From Acidobacteriaceae bacterium (GTDB lineage Bacteria; Acidobacteriota; Terriglobia; Terriglobales; Acidobacteriaceae): 64,000 bases of DNA. Numbering within the stretch: the first letter of the stretch is position 1; each line of letters starts with the position of its first letter. Position numbers and translations under genes: made by a program. Positions 1 to 8,846 of this stretch are shown here, piece after piece. The stretch spans positions 1 to 64,000 of the forward strand of contig PLCO01000053.1 in assembly GCA_003134815.1 (NCBI GenBank), in the 5' to 3' direction. The notes under the pieces were generated by a model that ran no database searches, was not told where the DNA came from, and saw only the letters and a program-made list of their open reading frames with translations.

Positions 1-744
1 GGCCACGTCAAGGGCGCGTTCACTTCCGCAGTCGCGTCAAAGAAAGGTCTTTTCGAGGTTGCCAACGGCGGCACGCTCTTTCTGGACGAGATCGCCACCA
101 TGGGACTCGACACGCAGTCCAAGATTCTGCGCGTGCTGCAGGACAAGCGCTTCATGCACCTCGGCGGTATTCAGGAGCTTCAGGTGGATGTGCGCATTCT
201 GGCCGCGACCAACGTCGATCTCCGCCAGGCCGTGCGCGACGGCCGCTTCCGCGAGGATCTCTTTTACCGCCTGAACGTGATCACCGTTGATCTGCCGCCA
301 CTGCGCTCACGCCGTGAGGATATTCCGCTGCTGGTCCAGCACTTTCTCGAGTTCTATGCCAACGAGAATAATTTCGGCTCGCGCAAACTCTCCACTGATG
401 CGATGCGCGCGCTCATCGATTACGACTGGCCGGGTAACGTCCGCGAGCTTGAGAACGCCATCGAGCGCGGCGTCGTGCTTTCATCGGGCCCGATGATCGG
501 CGCCGAGCTGCTGCCCGGCCAAATTACCGGCCGCAGCTTTCAGGACGCGCTCCTTGAGCACAATCCGAATTCTTCGCTCTTTGACATTCTTGAAGTCATC
601 GAGCGCCGCATCATCATCGAAAAGCTCGAGCGCTGCAATTGGAACCAGACCGAAGCTGCCGAGCAGTTCCGCATTCCGCTCTCCACGCTGAACCAGAAGA
701 TCAAGCGCCTCAACATTGAGATCCGCAAGCGGGGCAGAGAATAA
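1..744 (+). CDS. sigma-54-dependent transcriptional regulator, NtrC family (5' truncated by window)
   Basis: Frame open from base 1: [30 protein letters not shown] (AAA+ GAFTGA-type loop, Walker B), [22 protein letters not shown]-terminal Fis-like [26 protein letters not shown]. Confidence 0.93.
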   Translation, partial: GHVKGAFTSAVASKKGLFEVANGGTLFLDEIATMGLDTQSKILRVLQDKRFMHLGGIQELQVDVRILAATNVDLRQAVRDGRFREDLFYRLNVITVDLPPLRSRREDIPLLVQHFLEFYANENNFGSRKLSTDAMRALIDYDWPGNVRELENAIERGVVLSSGPMIGAELLPGQITGRSFQDALLEHNPNSSLFDILEVIERRIIIEKLERCNWNQTEAAEQFRIPLSTLNQKIKRLNIEIRKRGRE

Positions 745-750
745 AAAGCA

Positions 751-778
751 GGGAACAGGGAATAGGGAACAGGGAATA
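751..778. repeat. heptad repeat (GGGAACA/GGGAATA) x4
   Basis: Direct reading. Confidence 0.9.
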
Positions 779-864
779 GAAAACCTTGCTTGGCTATCAG
801 TCGGCGATCTGCCGACAACTGGCAACTGACCACCGACCGCCATGAACCGCCCTCTGATTACTGA

Positions 865-899
865 GAACTGCGAACTGAGAACTGTGAACTGTGAACTGC
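865..899. repeat. heptad repeat GAACTGN x5
   Basis: GAACTGC GAACTGA GAACTGT GAACTGT GAACTGC. Confidence 0.92.
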
Positions 900-901
900 T
901 C

Positions 902-1282
902 ATGTCCTACTTCCTCTTCAAATCCGAGCCCGGCGTCTACTCCTTTGACGATCTAGTGCGCGACGGCGAAACTGATTGGGACGGAGTGACGAATCCGACC
1001 GCCGTAAAGAACCTGCGCGAGATGAAGCCGGGAACGAAGTGGATCTTCTATCACACCGGCGACGAACGCACCGCTGTGGGAACGGGCACAGTCCTCAGCG
1101 TCGATGCGGCCGATCCCAAGGTCCCGATCGTTCGCGTGAAGGCAGGCAAACGCCTCAAGAATCCGAAGACCCTTGTACAAATCAAAGCGGAAAAGCTCTT
1201 CTCCCGCTCACCGCTTGTCCTTATTGGCCGGCTCTCGGTCGTGCCGCTTACCAAAGAGCAGTGGGATTGGTTTGCAAAGTAA
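902..1282 (+). CDS. EVE domain protein (DUF55/thymocyte nuclear protein 1-like)
   Basis: MSYFLFKSEPGVYSFDDLVRDGETDWDGVTNPTAVKNLREMKPGTKWIFYHTG is typical of EVE domains; internal ATG at 902 preferred because the upstream extension is a heptad repeat. Confidence 0.9.
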   Translation: MSYFLFKSEPGVYSFDDLVRDGETDWDGVTNPTAVKNLREMKPGTKWIFYHTGDERTAVGTGTVLSVDAADPKVPIVRVKAGKRLKNPKTLVQIKAEKLFSRSPLVLIGRLSVVPLTKEQWDWFAK

Positions 1283-1300
1283 GGAAACAATGTAGTAGGA

Positions 1301-1324
1301 TTTCCTTGTTTCCTTGTTTCCTTG
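1301..1324. repeat. octamer repeat TTTCCTTG x3
   Basis: Direct reading. Confidence 0.9.
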
Positions 1325-1358
1325 TTTCTCTAATTCCTTTCGCCAAAGAGGATCCGTC

Positions 1359-1583
1359 ATGCTGGCCAAACTGACCGTTAAGAACCAACTCACCCTGCCC
1401 AAAGCGGTGGCAAAGAACTTCAAAGGAGTCGAGTATTTCGACGTGAGCACCGACGGAAGTTCCATCACTCTGCGCCCACTGCAACGCAGCCGCGCCGACG
1501 AGGTGCGGGAATATCTCGCCCAACTAGGGATCACCGAGCAGGATGTGAAAGACGCCATTGCCTGGGCGCGCTCGACCGAATGA
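1359..1583 (+). CDS. AbrB/SpoVT-like antitoxin
   Basis: MLAKLTVKNQLTLPKAVAKNFKGVEYFDVSTDGSSITLRPL; ATGA overlap with downstream PIN gene. Confidence 0.8.
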   Translation: MLAKLTVKNQLTLPKAVAKNFKGVEYFDVSTDGSSITLRPLQRSRADEVREYLAQLGITEQDVKDAIAWARSTE

Positions 1584-2020
1584 CCGGACAGCCAGTCCTC
1601 CGCGTCGTCTTCGACACGAACACCGTCATTTCAGCCCTTGTTTTTTCCGCCAGTCGCCTAGCGTGGCTGCGACGGCACTGGCGGAGTGGTGCCTGCGTTC
1701 CGCTTGTCTGCCGCGCAACCGTCACGGAACTGATAGGAATTCTGGAGTATTCAAAATTTCGACTTTCCGCCGAGCGGCGATTGGAGTTGCAGGGAGACTA
1801 CCTTCCCTACTGCGAGAGCATCAGTTGCGTCGAGCAATGTCCGGTTTCATGCCGCGATGCCAAGGATCAGCCCTTTCTCGATCTCGCCCACTGCGGCAAA
1901 GCCGATTTGCTAGTGAGCGGCGACGATGATCTGCTCTCGTTGGCGGGCCAAACCAGCTTTGTCATCGAGTCGCCAGAATTTTACCGCCGCAGAGTTGCGG
2001 GCGCGGGGTTGCAGCTTTGA
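1580..2020 (+). CDS. PIN domain toxin (putative endoribonuclease)
   Basis: VVFDTNTVISALVFSAS ... VTELIGIL ... AKDQPFLDLAHCGKADLLVSGDDDLL: PIN acidic residues in COG1569-like layout. Confidence 0.87.
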   Translation: MTGQPVLRVVFDTNTVISALVFSASRLAWLRRHWRSGACVPLVCRATVTELIGILEYSKFRLSAERRLELQGDYLPYCESISCVEQCPVSCRDAKDQPFLDLAHCGKADLLVSGDDDLLSLAGQTSFVIESPEFYRRRVAGAGLQL

Positions 2021-2122
2021 CTCAGCAAGGTTAAAAATGTCGCGGTATTCGCTAAACGCAGCTTCGATCGCCTTGCTTTCGACTCGTTGAATATTCCTCA
2101 GTGAATCTCGGCTCATTCGGAA

Positions 2123-2710
2123 CTATTTCTTAGCCACAGGTCCGAGCGGCCACACGGTTTTCCCATAGACCTCATTCAGCACCTGCGCCAGGCCCGTGTA
2201 TACGGCCGACGCACCGCAAAAAAGGCCCACCCATCCGGCCGCGTTGCCGATTTCAGCGCTGCCTGTAGCGTCTCCGGCGGCCAGCATGAAGAACAACACT
2301 GTCAGCGATCCGAAGACCACCTGCAGCGCGCGATTGAGCCTGAGCGTGGCGAAGAATAAAACGAGCGTGAAGACGCCCCACATGACGAGGTAGGCCGGGA
2401 CGCTCAATCCCGAAGGCCCAGCGACACCCAGACCTGCTTTGGGCAAGGTAATGAGGACCACCAGCGAAAGCCAGAACATGCCGTAACTGGTGAACGCCGT
2501 GGCAGCGAAGGTGTTGCCCTTCTTCCATTCCATCATGCCGGCGATCACCTGAGCGATGCCGCCGTAAAAGATTCCCATCGAGAGAATCATCGAATCCAGC
2601 GCAATGAATCCTGCGTTGTGCAGATTGAGCAGGATGGTGGTCATTCCGAAGCCGATCAGTCCGAGAGGCGCGGGATTGCCCGTTTTGTCGGGGACAATTG
2701 TGTCAGACAT
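2123..2710 (-). CDS. GPR1/FUN34/YaaH-family acetate transporter (SatP-like)
   Basis: [24 protein letters not shown] and six hydrophobic segments; start at MSDTIVPDK chosen over the longer ORF. Confidence 0.9.
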   Translation of the reverse strand: MSDTIVPDKTGNPAPLGLIGFGMTTILLNLHNAGFIALDSMILSMGIFYGGIAQVIAGMMEWKKGNTFAATAFTSYGMFWLSLVVLITLPKAGLGVAGPSGLSVPAYLVMWGVFTLVLFFATLRLNRALQVVFGSLTVLFFMLAAGDATGSAEIGNAAGWVGLFCGASAVYTGLAQVLNEVYGKTVWPLGPVAKK

Positions 2711-2847
2711 GGTCTTTCTCCTTAAGAAGGGGAGGGAAGTGATGGGGACGAAACTTGACTCAGGAATGCTGCGCGCATTCAAGAGTGTCCCGTTGAACCG
2801 GAAGGAATTCTAGCACGGGCTTCGTGGAGCGCGCATTCATTCTCTAT

Positions 2848-3849
2848 TCAACTTTTTTCAATTTCTCCGGCGAGCCAGGCTTTGGTATTCAGAAGCTGCC
2901 GCTGATCGAGCGCCCACACCTTGCCCGTCATCTCGTCGGGCGCGCGGCCTTCGCGCGCGGACTTCTCAAACTCGCTGGCCACAGCCTGCATTTTCGCGTC
3001 GAGATCGTCGACGAAGTTCAGCACCAGCGCCTCGGGAATCATGGGCAGCTTGGGCGAGCCGAACTCCAGCTTGCCGTGATGCGACAAAATCATGTGCAGC
3101 ACCAGCGTGCGAAGGCGATCGGGGAAACCGGGCAGCCCGGCGATTGTCTTCTCCACCAATTCGACGCCCATCTGGATGTGCCCCAGGAGCACGCCTTCCA
3201 CTGTGTAGTCGAATCCTGTCTCCCAACTGAGCTCGCGAATCTTGCCGATGTCGTGCAGGATCACTCCCGTAACCAGCAGATCGCGATTGAGCATTGCGTA
3301 GTGCGCGGCCACGCGATCGGCGAGACCCAGCAAACTCACTACGTGCTCCAGCAGCCCGCCCAGCCACGCATGATGCAGTCCTCGCGCAGCCGGCGCCTCG
3401 CGAAACGCCTGTGCGATCGGTGCGTCGGTGAGCAAAGCGGTGAGCAGCCGCTTGAGATCCGGATTAGCTATGCTCGCGACGCTTGCCTCAAGAATCGCCC
3501 ACAGCTCGCCCACGTCGCGTGTGGTCGCGGGCAGCATATCCATCTTGTCGGCTTCGCCGTCGAGCGCCTTGCGAAGCTGATCCACCTTCACCTGCGCGCG
3601 GTCATCGTATCGCGACACGCTGCCGCGCACTTTCACGATGTCGCCACGGTCGAATTCCCTGGCGATACGCGGGTCGCCCAACTCCCACACGCGCCCTTCA
3701 ATCGGCCCCGTCTTGTCGCCGAGCGTCAGGCTCAGATACGGCTTGTTTTGCTTGGTGGTCCGCTGCTGTTTTGCCAGCACCAGGAAGAAGCTGTCGAAAG
3801 GCTTGCCCTCATCGAAGCCCATCAGATCCGCAATATAGATGTCTTTCAT
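2848..3849 (-). CDS. OB-fold/HD domain 3'-5' exoribonuclease, YhaM-like
   Basis: OB part (KPYLSLTLGDKTGPIEGRVWELGD) followed by HD part (VTGVILHDIGKIRELS ... HMILSHHGKLEFGSPKLPMIPEALVLNFVDDLDAKM). Confidence 0.85.
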   Translation of the reverse strand: MKDIYIADLMGFDEGKPFDSFFLVLAKQQRTTKQNKPYLSLTLGDKTGPIEGRVWELGDPRIAREFDRGDIVKVRGSVSRYDDRAQVKVDQLRKALDGEADKMDMLPATTRDVGELWAILEASVASIANPDLKRLLTALLTDAPIAQAFREAPAARGLHHAWLGGLLEHVVSLLGLADRVAAHYAMLNRDLLVTGVILHDIGKIRELSWETGFDYTVEGVLLGHIQMGVELVEKTIAGLPGFPDRLRTLVLHMILSHHGKLEFGSPKLPMIPEALVLNFVDDLDAKMQAVASEFEKSAREGRAPDEMTGKVWALDQRQLLNTKAWLAGEIEKS

Positions 3850-4015
3850 TCTGCCGAGAAGATTAACGCAATTCTCCCGCAAAGCCAAAGGCGCCGCTTG
3901 GAATCGAATGATATTGCTGATATTGCGACGCCCCAGAGACACGGCGAGCCCGGGAATTTGCTCCCAGGCCCGGTCGTCTGGACTGCTTGAATCGATACGC
4001 TTGAATCTACACGCG

Positions 4016-5821
4016 CTACTGCTGTGTGGGCGGCTGCGGTTGCGGCTGGTCAGGATGGTCAGAAGGAGCAGGCGCTCCGGGAACGGGAGGAATCGGCGTT
4101 GGCTGCTGCACGGGCTTGGGCTGCGACTCTTCCGGACTCTTCTTTTTATTCGCGAGCCTGGTTTTGTCGGTTATGGCTGTCGCCGTTTTCTTCTTCTTTT
4201 TTCCCGACGTATCTCCTGACAATCCCAAGGGAGATGACTGCGTTTGCTGGTCGGCTACCTCTCCAGCGTCAGGCGGCAAGGGTCCTGTGGAACCGGCTTG
4301 CCCGGGGGCGGTTTTTGTCTTCGTTGTTTTTGCCTGCCGTGCGCGCGCGCTAAAGCGCGTCTTTACGGTTGGCGCGGTCGGCTCCAGCGGATTTGCCGGC
4401 TGGTCGGCATTCGAAGCAGTCTCTGGATTCGATGGGGGCAGCGCGCCCGCATCTTCGGTGGCGGAGTTGGTTTTCGCCGGAGGCAACGTCTCGCGCGGCG
4501 CCTGGCCGTAGCGGATTTTTTCTTTCTTGCCGGGCTTCTCGGTGGCTGCCTCTTCTTTTTTGTTTTTCTTGTTCTTTTTCGTCGTCGCAGCTGCCGGCGT
4601 TGCCGGCGGTGCGCTGGGCGTGCCGGCTTGGGCCTCGGCGGGAGCCCCTGCTGGCGGCGTAGCCGTACCTGACTTATCGCGGAAGGTGCGCGTGCTTTCG
4701 CGGAAGCGCGTCCTTTCCACTTTGGCTTTTTTCTTGGGCGCCGGCGGCACGTACGCGCTAAAGCTGATGCTCGAATGGGTCTCAGCGGGTGTTGCGCCGT
4801 CATCCGCGTATCCCGGCTTGATCTGGATAAAGGCCTGATCCCGCATCTGGCTCAGATAATCGCGAATGGCCGGGTCCATCAGGCTCATGTAGTAAGCCTG
4901 TTCCACGTCCTCTTGCGCGTCCTTGTAGGGCCGCGGTCCGCCGGGCGTATGCTGCACGACCTTGAGGATGATGTAGCCCTGCCGGGTGAGGATTGGATCG
5001 GTGTACTGGCCCGACGCCAAATTGAATGTCTTTTCCTCAAGAACCTTTGACAACTGGCCGCGCTTGTACTGGCCCAGATCGCCGCCGGACGCGGCAGTGG
5101 AGCCGTCGCTGAAGCTCCTCGCCAACTGCGCAAAATCTCCGCCCGCGTGCAGTCGCGCCTCAAGGTCGTCGGCCTTCGCTTTGGCAGCCGCGGCCTTGGC
5201 TGGATCGTCGGATCCGTCGGCCCCAGTCGAAATAAGAATCTCGCTCAGGCGCTCACTTTCCGGCTGCGCGTAATCCTGTTTGTGCTGTTCGTAATACCGC
5301 TCCACCTCGCCGGGCGTTATCTGGATATGTTCGCCGACCTCCTGCCGCATCACTTCCTGAGTGACGATCCGATTGCGGATGTTGGCCTTGAAGTCCTCGA
5401 AGGACACACCCTGTTCTTTAGCGGCCTTTTCCAGATCTTCAATCGTATCCAGGTTGTATTGCTTGCGAATCTCGTCAAGTTTCTTGACCAGTTCCGTCTC
5501 GCCGGTGATGTCGAGTTCCTTGGCCTTGGAGAGCCATAGTTGCTGGTCGATCAGGTTTCGCAGCAGGTCTTTGCGTTCCGCCGCCATCTCCTGCATAGAC
5601 AGGCCGTGCTGGTGTCCCTCCTGGTCGAGTTCGGTTTCCGCGCGGTCGTAGTCTGACTTGGTAATGATCTGGTCATTGACGCGGGCGATAATGTCTTCGA
5701 CCACCGACCCGCCATAGGGGCTTTCGGGCTCGCTCGCCTGCCCGAGTGCAAAGCTGGGACACGCCAACAACGCCGCGCCAAATGCGAAGGCTGCAAATCC
5801 GCGAAAAAGTCTCAAAATCAT
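4016..5821 (-). CDS. SurA/parvulin-type peptidylprolyl isomerase with long low-complexity C-terminal tail
   Basis: Signal-peptide-like MILRLFRGFAAFAFGAALLACPSFALG; SurA-N VNDQIITKSDYDRAETEL; rotamase AKADDLEARLHAGGDFAQLARSFSDGSTAASGGDLGQYKRGQL. The ORF track start (6208) is too far upstream. Confidence 0.87.
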   Translation of the reverse strand: MILRLFRGFAAFAFGAALLACPSFALGQASEPESPYGGSVVEDIIARVNDQIITKSDYDRAETELDQEGHQHGLSMQEMAAERKDLLRNLIDQQLWLSKAKELDITGETELVKKLDEIRKQYNLDTIEDLEKAAKEQGVSFEDFKANIRNRIVTQEVMRQEVGEHIQITPGEVERYYEQHKQDYAQPESERLSEILISTGADGSDDPAKAAAAKAKADDLEARLHAGGDFAQLARSFSDGSTAASGGDLGQYKRGQLSKVLEEKTFNLASGQYTDPILTRQGYIILKVVQHTPGGPRPYKDAQEDVEQAYYMSLMDPAIRDYLSQMRDQAFIQIKPGYADDGATPAETHSSISFSAYVPPAPKKKAKVERTRFRESTRTFRDKSGTATPPAGAPAEAQAGTPSAPPATPAAATTKKNKKNKKEEAATEKPGKKEKIRYGQAPRETLPPAKTNSATEDAGALPPSNPETASNADQPANPLEPTAPTVKTRFSARARQAKTTKTKTAPGQAGSTGPLPPDAGEVADQQTQSSPLGLSGDTSGKKKKKTATAITDKTRLANKKKSPEESQPKPVQQPTPIPPVPGAPAPSDHPDQPQPQPPTQQ

Positions 5822-6232
5822 AGAATCGACGTCCGGCCGAGTGCCTGGCGCCCGCTTTCCTGGTGCCTGATGCATAGACGCAATTGTAAATGCCGGGAGA
5901 GCCAAAAAGGAAAGCGGAGGCGGGGCCGTAGGGTGTATCGACATATGCGGGCGCGCAGCGACGGGAAAAGTGACTTCAGGCGACCCCACTCCACGGTAAC
6001 CGGCTATCGGCCCGGCTACAGGCACGTCAAATAAGGCGGTGCTATACTTTAGCCGAAGACAGCTTCGCGGCCTTAGTGCGAGCGGGTCTTCCATCAGTCT
6101 GGCCTTGCCAGTAATGGGCAAGGTCAATTTGTATCGAGCGGAAAACCAGCATTGGCCGGGTTCGCTCTCAGGCGATGGAAAGTCGACCCACTTGTGCCTG
6201 CCGCGCATGTTGTCTGGAGGTTCGGTTTACTC

Positions 6233-7882
6233 ATGACTCTTCGTGCCCGCCGCGCGCTGTTCGCCGTGGTTGTTTTTTTTACCGTCTGTGCCGTGGCCGG
6301 CACCGTGCTGGAGCGCCGCGTCGGCGCACAATCCTCGCAGGATGAGAGCCAACTGCGCGACAGCTTCAAGGCATTCACCGATGTTTACGCGATCGTCGAG
6401 CAGAATTATGCCGAGCCGATCACATCGGACAAAGCCGACGACCTGATCTACGACGGCGCTATTCCGGGCATGTTGCAGGTGCTGGATCCGCACTCGCACT
6501 TCTACGATCCAAAGTCTTATGCCCGTTTGCGCGAGGATCAGCGCGGCCACTACTACGGCGTCGGCATGGTGATCCAGCAGCAGAACGACAACAACGGCAA
6601 GAGCAGCGTATATGTCGTTACTCCCTACGAGGGCACGCCTTCGTTTCGCGCCGGCATTCATCCCGGTGACGAGGTGGTCGCCGTTGATGGCAAGTCGGCC
6701 GATGGCTGGACCTCTGACCAAGTGGCCAAAGCGCTAAAGGGGCCCAAGGGGACGCACGTCCAGGTCACGATGGTTCGTTACGGCCAGGTCAAGCCGCTGG
6801 TCTTCGACCTCGTGCGCGACGAAATTCCGCACCCCTCCGTCGATCTGAAATTCGAAATTCGTCCCGGCATCGGCTACATTCACCTGTCGCAATTCCAGGA
6901 GACGACCGGTCAGGAGATGGACGACGCCATCGACAGCTTCGGCGACCTCAAGGGGCTGGTCCTCGATCTGCGCGAGAATCCGGGAGGCCTGTTAAGCCAG
7001 GCCGTCGATGTCTGCGACCACCTGCTCGCCAAGGGCCAGACCATCGTCTCCCAGCGTGGCCGCGCCTACTCCGACCAGAACTACGTGGCGACGCACGGCA
7101 ATGACGGCAAAACCTTCCCGATCATCGTGCTGGTCAACCGCGACACAGCTTCGGCGGCCGAGATTGTTTCCGGCGCGCTGCAGGATCACGATCGCGCCCT
7201 GATCGTGGGCGAAACCACCTTTGGCAAGGGCCTGGTACAGACCGTCTATAACCTCAGTGAGGACTCCGGTCTCGCGTTAACTACTTATCACTACTACACG
7301 CCGTCGGGCCGTCTCATCCAGCGCGATTATGCAGGAGTTTCGCTCTACGACTACTACAACCACGCCGGCGGTGGGCCCACTTCTTCCGACACCTCCAACC
7401 GCGAGGTCAAGCTGACTGATTCGGGCCGCACCGTCTACGGCGGCGGCGGCATTACGCCCGACGAAAAAATCGAGCCGCAGACCACCAATCGGTTCCAGGA
7501 CGAACTGGTCTACAAAGACGTCTTCTTCCACTTCGCGCCTGTTTACGTGGCCACTCACACCGTCGACAAAAACTTCCAGGTGGACGACGCCGTGCTCGGC
7601 GAATTCAAAAAATTCCTCACCAGCAAGGACGTTGACTGGACTGACGCTGACATCAACGGCGACTCCGATTGGATCAAGGCGCAGATTAAGAAGGACGTCT
7701 TCACCATTCAATTCGGCCAGCTCACCGGGCTGCGCGCTATTGCCGATTGGGACCCAATGGTGCAGAAGGCGCTGACCTACATGCCCGAGGCGCAGGCGCT
7801 TGAAAATAACGCGCACAAGGTTTTGGCGGAAAAGGCGCAGGCCCGCACGGAGCCGAATCCGGGCGCACCTTCCCATCCCTGA
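6233..7882 (+). CDS. S41 family C-terminal processing peptidase (CtpA/Tsp-like) with PDZ domain
   Basis: PDZ GIHPGDEVVAVDGKSADGW; LVLDLRENPGGLLSQAVDV; catalytic NRDTASAAEIVSGALQDHDRALIVGETTFGKGLVQT. Confidence 0.94.
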   Translation: MTLRARRALFAVVVFFTVCAVAGTVLERRVGAQSSQDESQLRDSFKAFTDVYAIVEQNYAEPITSDKADDLIYDGAIPGMLQVLDPHSHFYDPKSYARLREDQRGHYYGVGMVIQQQNDNNGKSSVYVVTPYEGTPSFRAGIHPGDEVVAVDGKSADGWTSDQVAKALKGPKGTHVQVTMVRYGQVKPLVFDLVRDEIPHPSVDLKFEIRPGIGYIHLSQFQETTGQEMDDAIDSFGDLKGLVLDLRENPGGLLSQAVDVCDHLLAKGQTIVSQRGRAYSDQNYVATHGNDGKTFPIIVLVNRDTASAAEIVSGALQDHDRALIVGETTFGKGLVQTVYNLSEDSGLALTTYHYYTPSGRLIQRDYAGVSLYDYYNHAGGGPTSSDTSNREVKLTDSGRTVYGGGGITPDEKIEPQTTNRFQDELVYKDVFFHFAPVYVATHTVDKNFQVDDAVLGEFKKFLTSKDVDWTDADINGDSDWIKAQIKKDVFTIQFGQLTGLRAIADWDPMVQKALTYMPEAQALENNAHKVLAEKAQARTEPNPGAPSHP

Positions 7883-7913
7883 GCAGCGCCGCACACCAAT
7901 TCAAGCAAGACAA

Positions 7914-7943
7914 AAGGCCATCCCGCCGAGGCAGGATGGCCTT
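7914..7943. terminator. hairpin AAGGCCATCC-loop-GGATGGCCTT downstream of the S41 protease
   Basis: 10-bp perfect inverted repeat in aaaaggccatcccgccgaggcaggatggccttactg; no long U tract, so termination is only suggested. Confidence 0.5.
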
Positions 7944-8056
7944 ACTGTTGTTGAGGCGCCTGAGCGCGATAAGCGCTGGTCTGGCGCGTTGCAAGCCGAC
8001 ACTCTTCCTGAGGCGGCCGTTCAGCCGCGGCGCGAATCGGGCACTTCTGCCATTCT

Positions 8057-8170
8057 CTACCTTGGCGGAGGCGGCGGTGAGAAGATCTCGCGCTTGCGTC
8101 CTGGTTCTGGTTTCGGCTTCGGCTTGGGAGCCTTCTTGACTTCTTTCTTGCCTCTGTCTTTGTTTCCCAT
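8057..8170 (-). CDS. small basic Lys/Pro-rich protein, 37 aa
   Basis: ATG at 8170 to TAG at 8057 encodes MGNKDRGKKEVKKAPKPKPKPEPGRKREIFSPPPPR; in-frame alternative ATG at 8182. Absent from the supplied ORF list, probably because of a length cutoff. Confidence 0.5.
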   Translation of the reverse strand: MGNKDRGKKEVKKAPKPKPKPEPGRKREIFSPPPPPR

Positions 8171-8247
8171 GCAAGCAAGCATGACACAGAAGCCTCAGCC
8201 TGAAAAGGGCCAAACCACTCGGCAACGCAAGTTATTCTGAAACAATC

Positions 8248-8811
8248 ATGATCAGTTCAGCCAGGCCGCTGCGCCGCGTCGCCGTTTTCTGTGGGTCGGC
8301 CCTCGGGAATAATCCGGCTTTCCGTGCAGAAGCGACAGCTCTCGGCGCCGCAATTGCCAAAGCCGGTCTCGGCCTGGTCTATGGCGGAGCGTGTCGTGGC
8401 CTGATGGGAGCAGTGGCTGACGCGGCGCTCGCCGCGGGCGGAGAGGTGATCGGCGTGCTGCCCGAAGCGCTGAGCGGCCGCGAGATCGGGCACACCGGCC
8501 TGACCACGCTCGAATTCGTTTCGACCATGCACGAGCGAAAGGCTCGTATTCATGAGCTGTCGGATGCAATCCTGGCGCTGCCCGGCGGCTATGGCACGCT
8601 CGATGAATTAATGGAGGCGATCACCTGGGCGCAGATCGGCATTCATGCGAAGCCGTGCATCCTGATCAACACATTGAGTTATTGGAACGGCATGCTGGCC
8701 TTCCTCGACACTGCCGTCGCCGCCGGCTTCATTGATGCGAAGAATCGCGCGCTGGTTCGGGTAGCTGCCGACGCCGCTGAGGCGCTCGAAATGGCGTTTA
8801 ACAGGGCTTAA
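8248..8811 (+). CDS. LOG-family protein (TIGR00730; cytokinin riboside 5'-monophosphate phosphoribohydrolase-like)
   Basis: VAVFCGSALGNNP, LVYGGACRGLMGAVADAAL, ALPGGYGTLDELMEAITWAQIG. Confidence 0.95.
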   Translation: MISSARPLRRVAVFCGSALGNNPAFRAEATALGAAIAKAGLGLVYGGACRGLMGAVADAALAAGGEVIGVLPEALSGREIGHTGLTTLEFVSTMHERKARIHELSDAILALPGGYGTLDELMEAITWAQIGIHAKPCILINTLSYWNGMLAFLDTAVAAGFIDAKNRALVRVAADAAEALEMAFNRA

Positions 8812-8846
8812 TCCGCGCAGTGCCGGTTCGGCAGTATTATGCCTTT

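Noticed and set aside
1359-2020. AbrB/PIN pair as a novel toxin-antitoxin system
   Set aside because: AbrB-type antitoxin with PIN toxin is a well-described type II arrangement.
1910-2116. Minus-strand 68-aa ORF MSRDSLRNIQRVESKAIEAAFSEYRDIFNL
   Set aside because: Looks moderately protein-like but largely overlaps the PIN toxin 3' end with no family I recognise; not enough to call.
2824-3990. 388-aa plus-strand ORF
   Set aside because: Antisense shadow of the YhaM-like gene, whose motifs are clear; high-GC codon bias leaves the opposite strand open.
6152-6232. N-terminal extension of the S41 protease ORF
   Set aside because: The internal ATG at 6233 gives a normal signal peptide (MTLRARRALFAVVVFFTVCAVAG); upstream residues look noncoding.
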